A stretch of DNA of 64,000 nucleotides from Oscarella lobularis (Eukaryota; Porifera; Homoscleromorpha; Homosclerophorida; Oscarellidae). The notes beneath the pieces were generated by a model, which did no database searches, was not told the DNA's origin, and saw nothing but the letters and a program-made list of their open reading frames with translations. The stretch lies in NCBI RefSeq assembly GCF_947507565.1, contig NC_089175.1, forward strand, positions 3,895,733-3,959,732, written 5' to 3'. Positions 35,701 through 46,690 of this stretch are shown here, in pieces (within the stretch, counting starts at the first letter, position 1; every line of letters begins with the position of its first letter). A program made the translations under genes and the position numbers.

Positions 35701-38700
35701 ACGAAAACAATTCGATCTCCGAAAGAGTCATCGACAAGCCTCGCTTCGTACTTTCCATAACGTTTGACGTCATTACCAACGTCCACTTCAGAAAGAAAAC
35801 TCGCTGTTTTAGTTAGGCTCTCAAACAGATATCTTACCTTCAGTATAATAGCGTTGCAATCTCTCTCATTCGCATTCTGAACGACAACGAAGTCTGTTCG
35901 AGTGACACTCATGCTAATATCTTGGGCTTTTCGACGACAGTCACTACTGGGCGATCTTCTTTCGTCGTCGCAGCCTGATAGTCAACTTAATCAACGTCGA
36001 CGTCGTCCCTGGCGCTCTTGCTTGACTTCTCCAGCAAGAAATCCTTAACGGCGAGCAGTCATTCGACGATGACGTACAGTCGAGCTCGCTGCAGAACGAT
36101 CGTCGCCTTTTCGCGTTTCTCAGACATCGAGAACGATGTTTCCAACTGGGGGGAGTAGAGCTCGAACCCGTCGGATCGGGGAGTAGAGCTCGAACCCGTC
36201 GGATCGTTGAGACTGAGAATTTCCGTGAACACGTTCGCCGTGGACGCCGTCCCGACGGATCTGACTTGACGTACGTCGTTCGCAGTGAGCGCCATTGACG
36301 ACAAATTGACAGTTTTGGATTGATTGGAATGGGTTTTGACGTGCAATTGGGATCGTTCGAAGTTGAATTGAGCCAGCGAGACGCGAACGGATTCCGTGCC
36401 GAGAAGGGCCAGCTCGTGTGTGACGACGAGCTCGACACTGACATTCACTAGAGCCATCGTCAAATCGACGACGACCCAACTGCCGTCAAAGCTCGGCTAA
36501 ATAGATCGAAGCTCAAAAAGAATAACGGATATTGAATGGGGGTCATCTTACCTGCAAAATAGGATCGACAACTTTACCCTCTGGCCGTTTGAACGGGTTC
36601 GCCAATATTGTGATCAAGCATATCGTTTATGAGATCGTACTGCCACTTGTCGACAAGAAAGTGCACAGTGGATAGCTGTCCGTCAATCTGGTGCTATAAC
36701 ATACTACATATAGATTTTCTTATTTCTTGACTACGACTTTTCGTACCGTTCTTGCTTAGATCCTTGCAAAGATTTCGTTCTATCTTTAAATTTAGTTGGC
36801 ACTTGTCAGCCAATACGCGTCCGCCTCGTTTCTCAAACGCAACCGGCCAACCTTGACTCTCGCTCATTTTCCGAGCAGTGAAAACGTTTACGTCTGACAG
36901 CGACAAGTCGATGAAGTCCAAGAGACACGGACCCCTAAATCGTCCTTTCATCCACGATCGATCTTTAGCGGCGTCAGTTGACGTCAGCGGTACTTCTTAC
37001 GTATTCGTACGTCGTAGGCTAGGCCGTCGAAGTCGACCCACCTCGCTTCATCGCTTTCGAATTCAACGTCGATTCGTCGTCGGCGAAAAGAAATCGATTC
37101 GTCGCTTTCAAGATGTTCCAATTCCAAGACGATGACGTCGGTCGACGAAGAACTGCGAGAAAAGACGATCTCCAATCTATCGGCCTCGATGTTGAGAGTG
37201 ATCCTAGGCGATCAAGTGGGACCCTGGTAGTCGAGATTATTATCGGCGTCGGCTTTCATGCGCTGATACGTACGCGTCCATCGTTTGAACGAAGTGCTCA
37301 CAGAAGGAAATCGTTTCCTTGAGAAAGCGCTGCGTACGAACGTATCGCACCTTGGGCGCTTCGAGCTTGACGCGAATGTCGAAGGATCGCTTGAGATCCC
37401 AGTCCGGTTCCGCGTACTTGGTGATGGCGAAAACGAAGGGACGATCCGTCGTTCCGAAACGCTCGCCGTAGACGACAACGTTCGGCGACAGGTCGACCAA
37501 GCGAGCCGATCGAAGCTGACCGGACAGCTCTTTGCAGCCGTCTCGCATTTTGGTCGACGCCGGAAAAGGCGGCACGGGCTGGTAGTCGTCTTTGGGCTTG
37601 CTCGGCGGATGGGACGGCGTCGATTTCTTCTTGACAAAATCGGGGTTGTCCGGCACGCCGATGCCGAAGAAGTCCAATAGAATCACACACGTTTGCAGGT
37701 TGACGGTCAGCTGTAGCATGTCAAAATCGACGTCAACCATACGGCCAATCTAAAATAAGTAAAAATCGCTTTGTTGATAGAAGTGGGGCCCACGAGTTTG
37801 ACTTACGGAATTATAACGTGATTGAAAATCGGGGTCGTCCTTAGTCACTAAGATAGCGTCGATTTTCACTAATCAAGATTTTCCTCCGCCTTTCTCTCTC
37901 TTATGTACTGGTGATACGGATAGATCGCCCGTCCCGAAAGCGTGGCTCGTGTTGTCGCCTCGAGACGGCGACGAAATTGGCGACGAAATTGGCGACGACG
38001 CGACGGGCAGCGAACGAAAGGGATTTAATATTGGCTTTCCTAACGACTGCAACACGAACAAGAGGGGACGGTATCCAGCTTTTCCCTTCACCTTTTGACA
38101 TCTCGACGACATGATTTATCGATTGGGCGTGCCGACCTCTTGAGATCTTCCATCATCAGACTGCCGAGCTTCACTTGAAGACTCGTCAACGTACGGCTTA
38201 GTCTTGTTGACGGTCAACCCCAAGTTCTCCAACTTGATTTCGACGATGTCCTTTTCGTTCAGTTTTCGCTCGTCGCGCGCGGACGACGAGACGGAGCCGC
38301 GCATGACGAACGTGAGACACGGAATAGAAACAGCGGCGACGATCTTTAGAACGTCGTAAGGAGGAGGAGACGGAGAATACGGCGATAGCTCGGAATCATC
38401 TCGAGGTGACAACGGCGGCGGCGGCGTGGAATTCACCGGAGTCGCAGGCTCCTTATCCGACTTATCTCCAGTCACAAAATCGAGGGTGATCAGAGCTTGC
38501 TTCATTACTGGCTTAGATAAAGTGATTCGAGGCGATGTCGTCACTTCGCCGAGTATAGAAAGCGGAGGAAGCGCGACGTTCGACGAAGAGATGACGATGT
38601 CGTCGACGTCGTTTAAGGGCGCAATTCCTTCGTCCGTTGCGAAAATTTTCCCGCCCGATGACCTCTCCGCTAGAGGATGATTGATTGTGAGTTTGAGACT

Positions 38701-40493
38701 CGTTTTGTCGAGTATGGCCGGACTCTGTTCCGTGTCCATACCCATCGCCGTTTACATCGATCCCTGCTCGTCCGCCGTCTCGACGAGAGTGCATCGAAAG
38801 AGACGCATCTCCGTCAGTCGACACACGAGCCGATCGACGAAGTAGCCCGTTCTCGTCGCTCCTAACGTAGTCGTTCGAAGCGGAAATGTGACCGAGATAG
38901 GCGACAAACATATCGCGACTGTCGAGAGCCTTGGGCAAATACACGACGGGACTCATCATGTCAAAATTGAGATAGACCTTCGAAGGAAATCCTGACGACG
39001 ACTCGGGCGGCCGCCCGTCGACGACGTCCTCTTCGGCCATTTCCACGGGCCCCCCGAAGGATTTCGATAAGTACACCATGCTCTCTTTGAGCGCTTCTTT
39101 TTGCCCGACGATTCCCTTGGCAACGCCGGCGGCCGCCGTGCTCAGCGACACCGCCACTTGATCGGTGAAGTGATGAAAGTCCGACGCGCACAGTTGAAGT
39201 TCGTTGAGAAACGGGCGCGTGTGAAGATAGTGCATGGAAGCGAGTCGAGCCTTTACTTTGATCAATCCCGTTGGTTGACTATCACCGGGCGACTCGCTCG
39301 TCACCTCGAAGGATAACGGTTGATCCGGAACGTCCACCGTCTCGTCGACATCCGCGGCGTCGCCGCCGCCGCCGTCGTCATCCGGAGACGGCACGATGCC
39401 GACGCGAAATATTTCTTTGTACGTCGTTGAGGACTTGAACGCCGGTCAGCGATCCGCTGGCTTCGATGGAGCGACTCAGCGAGGCGCTGAGAAACAATTC
39501 GTGGAGCTGAATCGAAGCGACTTTGCGACCAATCGGATTGCCCAACGAGTGACTTCCGACGCGATTCTCGTCGCGAACCAGTAGTATGCTCAAGCAAAAG
39601 AACTCCGACGCGACTTCCGTCTTCACATTCTTTAAATTCTGAAAGCGGAGCTAAATGCGCCAAATCGTCTAGGAAGAACTACTTTTTCTACCTCGTTTCC
39701 TAGGTTTGCCTCTCTTGCAGCGATATCTTCGCTCCTTCGTCGTTTTTCTCGTCGGGAAACGCTCGTTCGAAGAAACTCTTCAGCTCTACGACGGTTTCCT
39801 GATTGGCTGCGCAAACGACACGGTACCGCCTCAAACAAAAAAAATATAATGAATAAAGTTGTACCTGTGACGTGACGAGATTTAAACTTCAGGTCGATCG
39901 TACGACGCTTTCCCGATCCGGGAAGAACGACATCGTCCGGACAGTCGTCGGTGACTTGCATGAAATCTATAGTGAGAAGAGCGTCTTCTCGAAATCGTCG
40001 ACGACCTGGGGCTCCGTCTCGCCCCAGGAAATTGCCTCCTGAACGGCTCTGGGCTTCGACTACGAGAGTCCGAATCGAATCCAAGTGATCGGGATCGATG
40101 TCCTTTCGTGATCTGATGAGAAGTTCGTAGTCGCGAACGAACGTCTGGAGAGCGTCGACCATGACTAACTAAATCCTGAAGGACGGCGCGCACGCGGACG
40201 TCGTAGGGTTTCTGAACGAAGCTGACGCGTAGTCCGGCAAAACGTAGCTCGGAAATTAGGCGATCTACGTATTTGAAGATCAGCTGCCTCGATTTTATAC
40301 CTCAAATCGCTAAATATTCAAAGAACAACGACTTTAGGGAGTCGCTTCTTACCTCTCGTTTGGACTTCCCAAGCTGACTGGCTACACCGTCAAGCAAATC
40401 AACGGAGCTTCCACGAGGAGATTCGTCAGTTTCTCTTTCACAGGGAGGAGTTGAGGGTGGTGTCTCAAACTCGTCTATGACGGCCTTAGACAT
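32780..40493 (-). CDS. VPS13D: VPS13D-like lipid transfer protein, long internal part (copy A)
   Basis: VPS13 proteins are bridge-like lipid transporters at organelle contacts. Exons in order include 40493-40302, 40290-40150, MVDALQTF...DYELLIRS (40160), VKARLASMHYLHTRPFLNEL (39230), LENLGLTVNKTKPYV (38230), VILLDFFGIG (37690), FVFAITKYAEPDWDL (37430), GPCLLDFIDLSLSDVNVFTA (36920), VNVSVELVVTHELALLGTES (36430), RLYVIVDWLL (36070), VTRTDFVVVQNA (35905), ELFSCCLGNED (35705) and a UBA-like segment near 32780-32890. CCLGNED with SIIDPAELA plus a UBA domain favours VPS13D over other paralogues. The frame changes often, and 36155-36205 contains a 27-bp tandem duplication absent from copy B. The long intron 33000-35550 hosts a retrotransposon. 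Both ends are missing. Confidence 0.75.
33140..33426. repeat. VPS13D intron segment carrying the inverted-motif element, copy A
   Basis: Contains GAAGTGAGGCCCCCTTTCG and two facing GGTCAAA/ACGCGT motifs. It is repeated at 47370-47640 and 53965-54236. Confidence 0.6.
33427..34698 (-). mobile_element. 5'-truncated non-LTR retrotransposon with restriction-like endonuclease
   Basis: One open frame (34687-33491, about 398 codons) ends at TAG. It has an N-terminal LRISQGGFGLPSA block typical of the region after reverse transcriptase, a zinc-knuckle-like CNCGVQMEADGYHLLTC, and a PD-(D/E)xK-type segment with KRPDIGV and LLLDITVIHP. A CCHC motif followed by such a nuclease is the C-terminal arrangement of R2/R4/NeSL-type elements. 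The reverse transcriptase itself is absent, as expected from 5' truncation. The 3' flank on the - strand contains AATAAATAA just before the junction. Copies B (47640) and C (54236) are uninterrupted at this site, which proves an insertion. Only 2-3 bp (GGA) is shared at both ends. Confidence 0.8.
34699..35560. repeat. VPS13D long-intron segment, copy A
   Basis: Non-coding stretch shared with 47641-48500 and 54237-55096. It contains a TATTTATA motif, a G-rich patch near 35491-35510 and a (TTAA) run at about 35543-35562. No coding signal is seen. Confidence 0.6.
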
Positions 40494-40572
40494 CGACTTC
40501 TATGGGTTACGTATATACATACCATCAGATTCTTCTTCTTCTTCTGCAGGTAGAAGACGTTCTGGAACCGAC

Positions 40573-40757
40573 GAAATTCGCATTAGAAAGCGAATTCTAA
40601 AATTCGCATTAGAAAGCGAATTTTAAAATTCGCACTAGAGAGCGAATTTTAAAATTCGCATTGGAGAGCGAATTCTAAAAGTCGAATTAGAGAGAGATTT
40701 CTAAAATTCGCATTGGAAAGCGAATTCTAAATTCGCATTAACAAGCGAATTTTAACT
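40573..40757. repeat. Short palindromic tandem repeat (ATTCGCATTAGAAAGCGAAT)
   Basis: About six units of 26-35 bp, each with AATTCGC facing GCGAATT. A shorter run lies at 50388-50455. The unit is self-complementary and can form a hairpin. Confidence 0.9.
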
Positions 40758-41335
40758 AATAAGCAGTCGGGCGCTGCCGTTGACCACGCCATTACTATGC
40801 ACTAGTGGCGTTCCATACGCCTGATCCGCAATCGCCATTCGCGCGAAACGAATTGAAGACACTTGCCTCACAAAAGTGGGCGTTACCGCCAGCACTTTTT
40901 ATGCGCGAGTGGCTTTTGCCCGTTATTCTGTTTTGCCCGTTATTTTGCTTCAAAACTGTTCTGCCCGTTATTTTGCTTCAAAACTGTAAATTTGCTTGTT
41001 ATTTTGCTTCAAAATTGTTTTGCCTGTTTTGTTCTCGCCGCTACTCTTTATGCGCGAGTGGCGTTCCTTGCGCCTGAACAGTAAGCGCCGTTCGCGCGCA
41101 ACGAGGGAGACACTTGCACCCCAAAAGTAGGCGTTCCCGCCGCTACTCTTTATGCGCGAGCGGCGTTCCATGCGCCTGAACAGCAAGCGTCGCTCGCGCG
41201 CAACGAGGGAGACACTTGCACCCCAAAAGTAGGCGTTCCCGCCGCTACTCTTTATGCGCGAGTGACGTTCCTTGCGCCCGAACCGCAAGCGCCGCTCGCG
41301 CGGAACGAGGAAGACACTTGCACGGTTTCGAAGCA
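40758..41335. repeat. Dispersed GC-rich repeat, cluster 2
   Basis: Four units of the family described at 23.2 kb, interleaved with TTTTGCCCGTTATTTTGCTT repeats at 40915-41035. Confidence 0.85.
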
Positions 41336-41454
41336 AAATAAAAAGAAAATTTACAATTTTGAAGCAAAATAACGGGCAAAACGGTGTTGAAGCAAAATTT
41401 ACTACTCAGTAAATTTACTACGCAGTAAATTTAGTACCCAGTAAATTTAGTACA

Positions 41455-42285
41455 AAGGAGAAGGCAAAAGGCAAAAGGGAGAAAGCAAAAGGCAAAGGGA
41501 GAAGGCAAAAGGCAAAGGGAGAAGGCAAAACGCAAAAGGAGAAGGCAAAACGCAAAGGGAGAAGGCAAAACGCAAAGGGAGAAGGCAAAAGGCAAAGGGA
41601 GAAGGCAAAAGGCAAAGGAGAAGGCAAAAGGCAAAGGAGAAGGCAAAACGCAAAGGGAGAAGGCAAAAGGCAAAAGGGAGAAAGCAAAAGGCAAAAGGGA
41701 GAAGGCAAAAAGCAAAAGGAGAAAGCAAAAGGCAAAAGGGAGAAGGCAAAAGGAAAAAGGGAGAAGGCAAAAGGCAAAAGGGAGAAGGCAAAAGGCAAAA
41801 GGAGAAAGCAAAAGGCAAAAGGGAGAAGGCAAAAGGCAAAAGGGAGAAGGCAAAAGGCAAAAGGAGAAAGCAAAAGGGAAAAGGGAGAAAGCAAAAGACA
41901 AAAGGCAAAAGGGAGAAACCAAAAGGCAAAAGGAAAAAGGCAAAAGGGAGAAGGCAAAAGGCAAAAGGGAGAAGGCAAAAGGCAAAAGGGAGAAAGCAAA
42001 AGGCAAAAGGGAGAAGGCAAAAGGCAAAAGGGAGAAGGTAAAAGGCAAAAGGAGAAAGCAAAAGGCAAAAGGAAGAAGGCAAAAGGCAAAAGGGAGAAGG
42101 CAAAAGGCAAAAGGGAGAAAGCAAAAGGCAAAAGGAGAAAGCAAAAGGCAAAAGGGAGAAAGCAAAAGGCAAAAGGGAGAAGGCAAAAGGCAAAAGGGAG
42201 AAGGCAAAAGGCAAAAGGGAGAAGGCAAAAGGCAAAGGAGAAAGCAAAAGGCAAAGGGAGAAGGCAAAAGGCATAGGAGAAGGAC
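41455..42285. repeat. Purine-rich 18-24 bp tandem repeat (GGCAAAAGGGAGAA)
   Basis: About 830 bp of GGCAAAAGG and GAGAAGGCAAAAGG variants. The + strand is almost entirely A and G with a lone C about every 7-10 bases. Unit length varies by single bases, so all three - strand frames are open as Phe/Leu/Pro-rich nonsense. Confidence 0.95.
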
Positions 42286-42396
42286 AAATTGTCCTAGGAC
42301 AAATTGTCCCCAGGACAAATTGTACCTGGACAAATTGTCCCAGGACAAATTGTCCCAGGACAAATTGTCCCCAGGACAAATTGTCCCCAGGACAAA
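42286..42396. repeat. Palindromic GGACAAATTGTCC tandem repeat
   Basis: Six to seven units of about 16-19 bp, each centred on the perfect palindrome GGACAAATTGTCC. Related CAATTTTAAAAATTGTCC motifs occur at 61.1-62.0 kb and 62.6 kb. Confidence 0.9.
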
Positions 42397-42885
42397 TTTA
42401 GAAACGAATTAGAGACCCCTCAATAACTAAAACTCTACCTACATCACATACCTTTGATCCCTCGATAGTCGTCCTTCCTCCTGATCACTTTTCCGTCCTT
42501 CCCACTCGCGTCCCTTGTTCATAGCCTTCTTCCTTACACTCTTCCACATCTAGAAAACGAATTAGAAACTCCTTAATTACTAAAACTCTACCTCCATCAC
42601 ATGCCGTCGATCCCTTGATATTCCTTCATCTTCTTGATTGCTTGTTCCTCCTTCTCCCTCGCGTCCCTTGCTCTTGTCCTCGTTCCTCCCATTCCTATGC
42701 ACCTAAAAAAACTAATTAGAAATCATCCAACATAAAAAACTCTACCTCCATCACATACCGTCGATCCCTTGATATTCCTCCTTCTCCTTGCTCGCTTGTT
42801 CCTCTTCTCCCTCGCGTCCCTTGGTCTTGTCCTCGTTCCTCCCATTCCTATGCACCCCCCCCAAAAAAACTAATTAGAAATATGT
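42397..42885. repeat. Approximately 160-bp tandem repeat, three units
   Basis: Each unit contains AACTCTACCTCCATCACAT, CGATCCCTTGATATTCC, CTCGCGTCCCTTG and CCTATGCACC, and begins with ACTAATTAGAAA. The units diverge by about 10-20 percent by eye. Confidence 0.8.
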
Positions 42886-43489
42886 AACACAATTAGGACC
42901 CAATATATACCTATGAGTATTGACTCTGCCCTAACACTGCCCCTAAAATAGACGGCCCCGACAGTAAATTTGATGAACCGGGAGAGATTTAACAGCAATA
43001 CTACGTCGAGAACCACGATTAGGACCCGAATACGCGAAATAGACGCCTAAAACCACTCGACTCCCACGAGACGAATCGATCTCCCCTCCCGGGCCCCCAA
43101 TTTCCTCCGCGCAACGCCAACAAACCCTCGTGAAAGCTCGTAACATCACCGAGAAGCGCCGAAAACCAAAAAAACCGACGAGAGAGCGAATAAACGCGAA
43201 GATAACACCTCCGAACGTACACAGAGCCCCCGTAACGCGATCGCGAGCAACGAGAAGCACGTAAAAACGTTCATAACCTTTCGCGATTGTACATCTTCCC
43301 CTCCTTTCATCGCGGTCGCCCCGTTTTGAGCCGGTTTCAGTCATCCCAGCGCAATGACTGAAAATGCAGTTCCCGTATATCAGCAACCTGAATAAACATT
43401 CTTCGCATATATTGAAAAATACGAACACGATCTCGCACACTGTCACACATGCACAGAAAAAAATTAGACAACCTAGAGCGCGAAAAACC
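42886..43489. other. No supportable gene
   Basis: Mixed sequence with one open frame of about 167 codons on the - strand (43446-42943). It shows no known domain, so I do not call it. Confidence 0.4.
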
Positions 43490-43835
43490 CGAAAATTTTC
43501 GCGGCCCGGTTCCTAATAGGGGCCCCATTTTCATCTAATATTTCTTTGCTTATTTTTAGCTGGAAATCACTCGATAGAGCTCTTCTCTAATAAAGAAAAA
43601 TGTTTTCAAAGCTGCCTTAGCTTTTAAAAGAGCGAAATTTTCTCGGCTCGGTTCCTAATGGGCGCCCCGTTTTCATCTAATAATTATTTGCTTATTTTAT
43701 GCTGGAAATCAGTCGATAAAGCTCTTCTCTAATTCAGAAAAATGTTTTCAACACTGCTATAGCTTTTAAAACAGCGAAATTTTCGCGGGCCGGTTCCTAA
43801 TGGGGACCCCAATTTCTTCTAAAAAAATTTTGCGT
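43490..43835. repeat. Approximately 145-bp tandem repeat, two to three units
   Basis: Units contain GCGAAATTTTC, CGGTTCCTAATGGG, CCCCGTTTTCATCTAAT and TGCTGGAAATCA. The third unit is truncated at TTTCTTCTAA. Confidence 0.8.
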
Positions 43836-43879
43836 ATTTAACGTTGTGAATCAGAAGAACGATGTCTTATTCATTTGAA

Positions 43880-45008
43880 TGCACATGCTTTTATTTGAAT
43901 GCACATGTTTTCATTTGAATCCACAGGGCCTCAAGTAAGTGCACAGGCTCTAAATTAATGCACAGGCTTTCATTTGAATGCACAGGCTTTCATTTGGATT
44001 CACATGCTTTCATTTGAATGCACAGGCTTTTATTTGAATGCACATGTCTTCATTTGAATCCACAGGGCCTCAAGTAAGTGCACAGACTCTCAATTGAATG
44101 CACAGGCTTTCATTTGAATGCACAGGCTTTCATTTGAATGCGCATGCTTTCATTTGAATGCACAGGCTTTCATTTGAATACACAAGCTTTCATTTTGAAT
44201 GCACATGCTTTCATTTGAATGCACAGACTTTCATTTGAATACACAAGCTTTCATTTGAATGCACATGCTTTCATTTGAATGCACAGGCTTTTATTTGAAT
44301 GCACATGTTTTCATTTGAATCCACAGGGCCTCAAGTAAGTGCACAGGCTCTCAATTGAATGCACAGGCTTTCATTTGACTGCACAGGCTTTCATTTGAAT
44401 GGACAGGCTTACATTTGAATGCACAGGCTTTCATTTGAATGCACATGCTTTCATTTGAATGCACAGGATTACATTTGAATGCACAGGCTTTCATTTGAAT
44501 GCACATGCTTTCATTTGAATGCACAGGCTTTTATTTGAATGCACATGTTTTCATTTGAATCCACAGGGCCTCAAGTAAGTGCACAGGCTCTCAATTGAAT
44601 GCACAGGCTTTCATTTGACTGCACAGGCTTTCATTTGAATGGACAGGCTTACATTTGAATGCACAGGCTTTCATTTGAATGCACATGCTTTCATTTGAAT
44701 GCACAGGATTACATTTGAATGCACAGGCTTTCATTTGAATGCACATGCTTTCATTTGAATGCACATGCTTTCATTTGAATGCACAGGCTTTTATTTGAAT
44801 GCACATGTCTTCATTTGAATCCACAGGGCCTCAAGTAAGTGCACAGGCTCTCAATTGAATGCACACGCTTTCATTTGAATGCACAGGCTTTCATTTGAAT
44901 GCACAGGCTTCCATTTGAATGCACAGGCTTTCATTTGAATACACAGGCCTTCATTTGAATGCACAGGCTTTCATTTGAATGCACATGTTTTCATTTGAAT
45001 CCACAGGG
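43880..45008. repeat. 20-bp satellite (GCACAGGCTTTCATTTGAAT), forward array
   Basis: About 56 units. Every 240-260 bp a variant pair with CCACAGGGCCTCAAGTAAGT occurs (43.92, 44.06, 44.32, 44.56, 44.82 kb), giving a higher-order period of about 12-13 units. Confidence 0.95.
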
Positions 45009-45021
45009 CACTTACTTGAGT

Positions 45022-45333
45022 CCCTGTGGATTCAAGTGCATTCAAATAAAAGCATGTGCATTCAAATGAAAGCATGTGCATTCAAATGAAAGCCTGTGCA
45101 TTCAAATGAAAGCCTGTGCATTCAATTGAGAGCCTGTGCACCTACTTGAGGCCCTGTGGATTCAAATGAAAACATGTGCATTCAAATAAAAGTTTGTTCA
45201 TTCAAATGAAAGCATGTGCATTCAAATGAAAGCTTGTGTATTCAAATGAAAGCCTGTGCATTCAATTAAAAGCCTGTGCATTCAAATGAAAGCCTGTGCA
45301 TTCAAATGAAAGCCTGTGAATTCAAATGTAAGC
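45022..45333. repeat. 20-bp satellite, inverted array
   Basis: The same unit in reverse complement (ATTCAAATGAAAGCCTGTGC), about 15 units, joined to the forward array through an 11-bp perfect inverted repeat (44998-45008 and 45022-45032). It ends at 45333, where the 45-bp satellite begins. Confidence 0.9.
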
Positions 45334-46690
45334 CTACCGGAGGAGTACGTACACCGCCTGACGGAATATATATACTGCCTGCAGGCGGAGAACGAACACC
45401 GCCTGACGAAATATATATACCGCCTGCCGGAGGAGTACGTACACCGCCTGACGGAATATATATACCGCCTGCAGGCGGAAAACGAACAACGCCTGACGGA
45501 ATAAATATACCGCTTGCAGGCGGAGTACAAACACCGCTTGACGGAATATATATACCGCCTGCCGGAGAAGTACGTACACCGCCTAACGAAATACATATAT
45601 ACCGCCTGCCGGCAGAGTACGAACACCGCCTAACGAAATATACATACCGCCTGCAGGAGGAAAACGAACAACGCCTGACGGAATGTATATATACCGCCTG
45701 CACGCGGAGTACGAACAACGCCTGACGGAATATATATACCGCCTGCCGGCGGAGTACGAACAACGCCTGGCGGAACATATATACAGCCTGCAGGCGGAGA
45801 ACGAACAACGCCTGACGGTATATATGTACCGCCTGCAGGCGGAGTACGAACACCGCCTGACGGAATATATATACAGCCTGCAGGCGAAATACGAACAATG
45901 CCTGACGAAATATATATACCGCCTGCCGGCGGAGTACGAACATCACCTGACGGAATATATATACCGCCTGCCGGAAGAGTACGTACAACGCCTGATGGAA
46001 TATATACACCGCCTGCAGGCGGAGAACGAACAACGCCTGACGAAATATAAATACCGCCTGTCGGAAGAGTACGTATATATATATATACCGCCTGCAGGAA
46101 AAGTACGAACATCGCCTGACGGTGTATATACCGCGTTCGGGAAGGGTACGAACAACGACTGACGGAATATGCATACCGCCTACCGTAGGAGTAAGAACAA
46201 CGCCTAACGAAATATTTATACCGCCTGCCGGAGAAGTACGAACACCGCCTGACGGAATATATACACCGCCTGCTGGAGGAGTACGAACACCGCCTGACGG
46301 AATATATATACCGCTTGCAGGCGGAGTACGAACAACGCCTGACGGAATATATATACCGCCTGCAGGCCGAGTACGAACAACGCCTGACGGAATATGTACA
46401 CCGCCTGCAGGCGGAGAACGAACAACGCCTGACGAAATATATATACCGCCTGCAGACGGAGAACGAACAACGCCTGAGGGAATATATATACCGCCTGCCG
46501 GAAGAGTACGTACACCGCCTGACGGAATATATACACCGCCTGCTGGAGGAGTACGAACACCGCCTGACGGAATATATATACTGCCTGCAGGCGGAGTACG
46601 AACACCTCCTGACGAAATATATATACCGCCTGTAGGCGGAGAACGAACACCGCATGAGGGAATATATATACCGGCTGCACGCGGAGTACG
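45334..46690. repeat. 45-bp minisatellite, array 4
   Basis: About 30 units of the family described at 13.4 kb. The last units and the exit sequence are the same as those of array 3. Confidence 0.95.

Noticed and set aside
41418-42363. Phe/Leu/Pro-rich proteins of about 300 residues on the - strand
   Set aside because: They are translations of the GGCAAAAGGGAGAA repeat in three overlapping frames, hence artefacts.
42943-43446. 167-residue protein on the - strand
   Set aside because: No recognisable domain and it lies between tandem repeats. It may be chance in GC-rich sequence.
43880-45333. CRISPR-like array
   Set aside because: Units are contiguous without unique spacers, the surrounding genes are eukaryotic, and the array inverts. 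It is a satellite.
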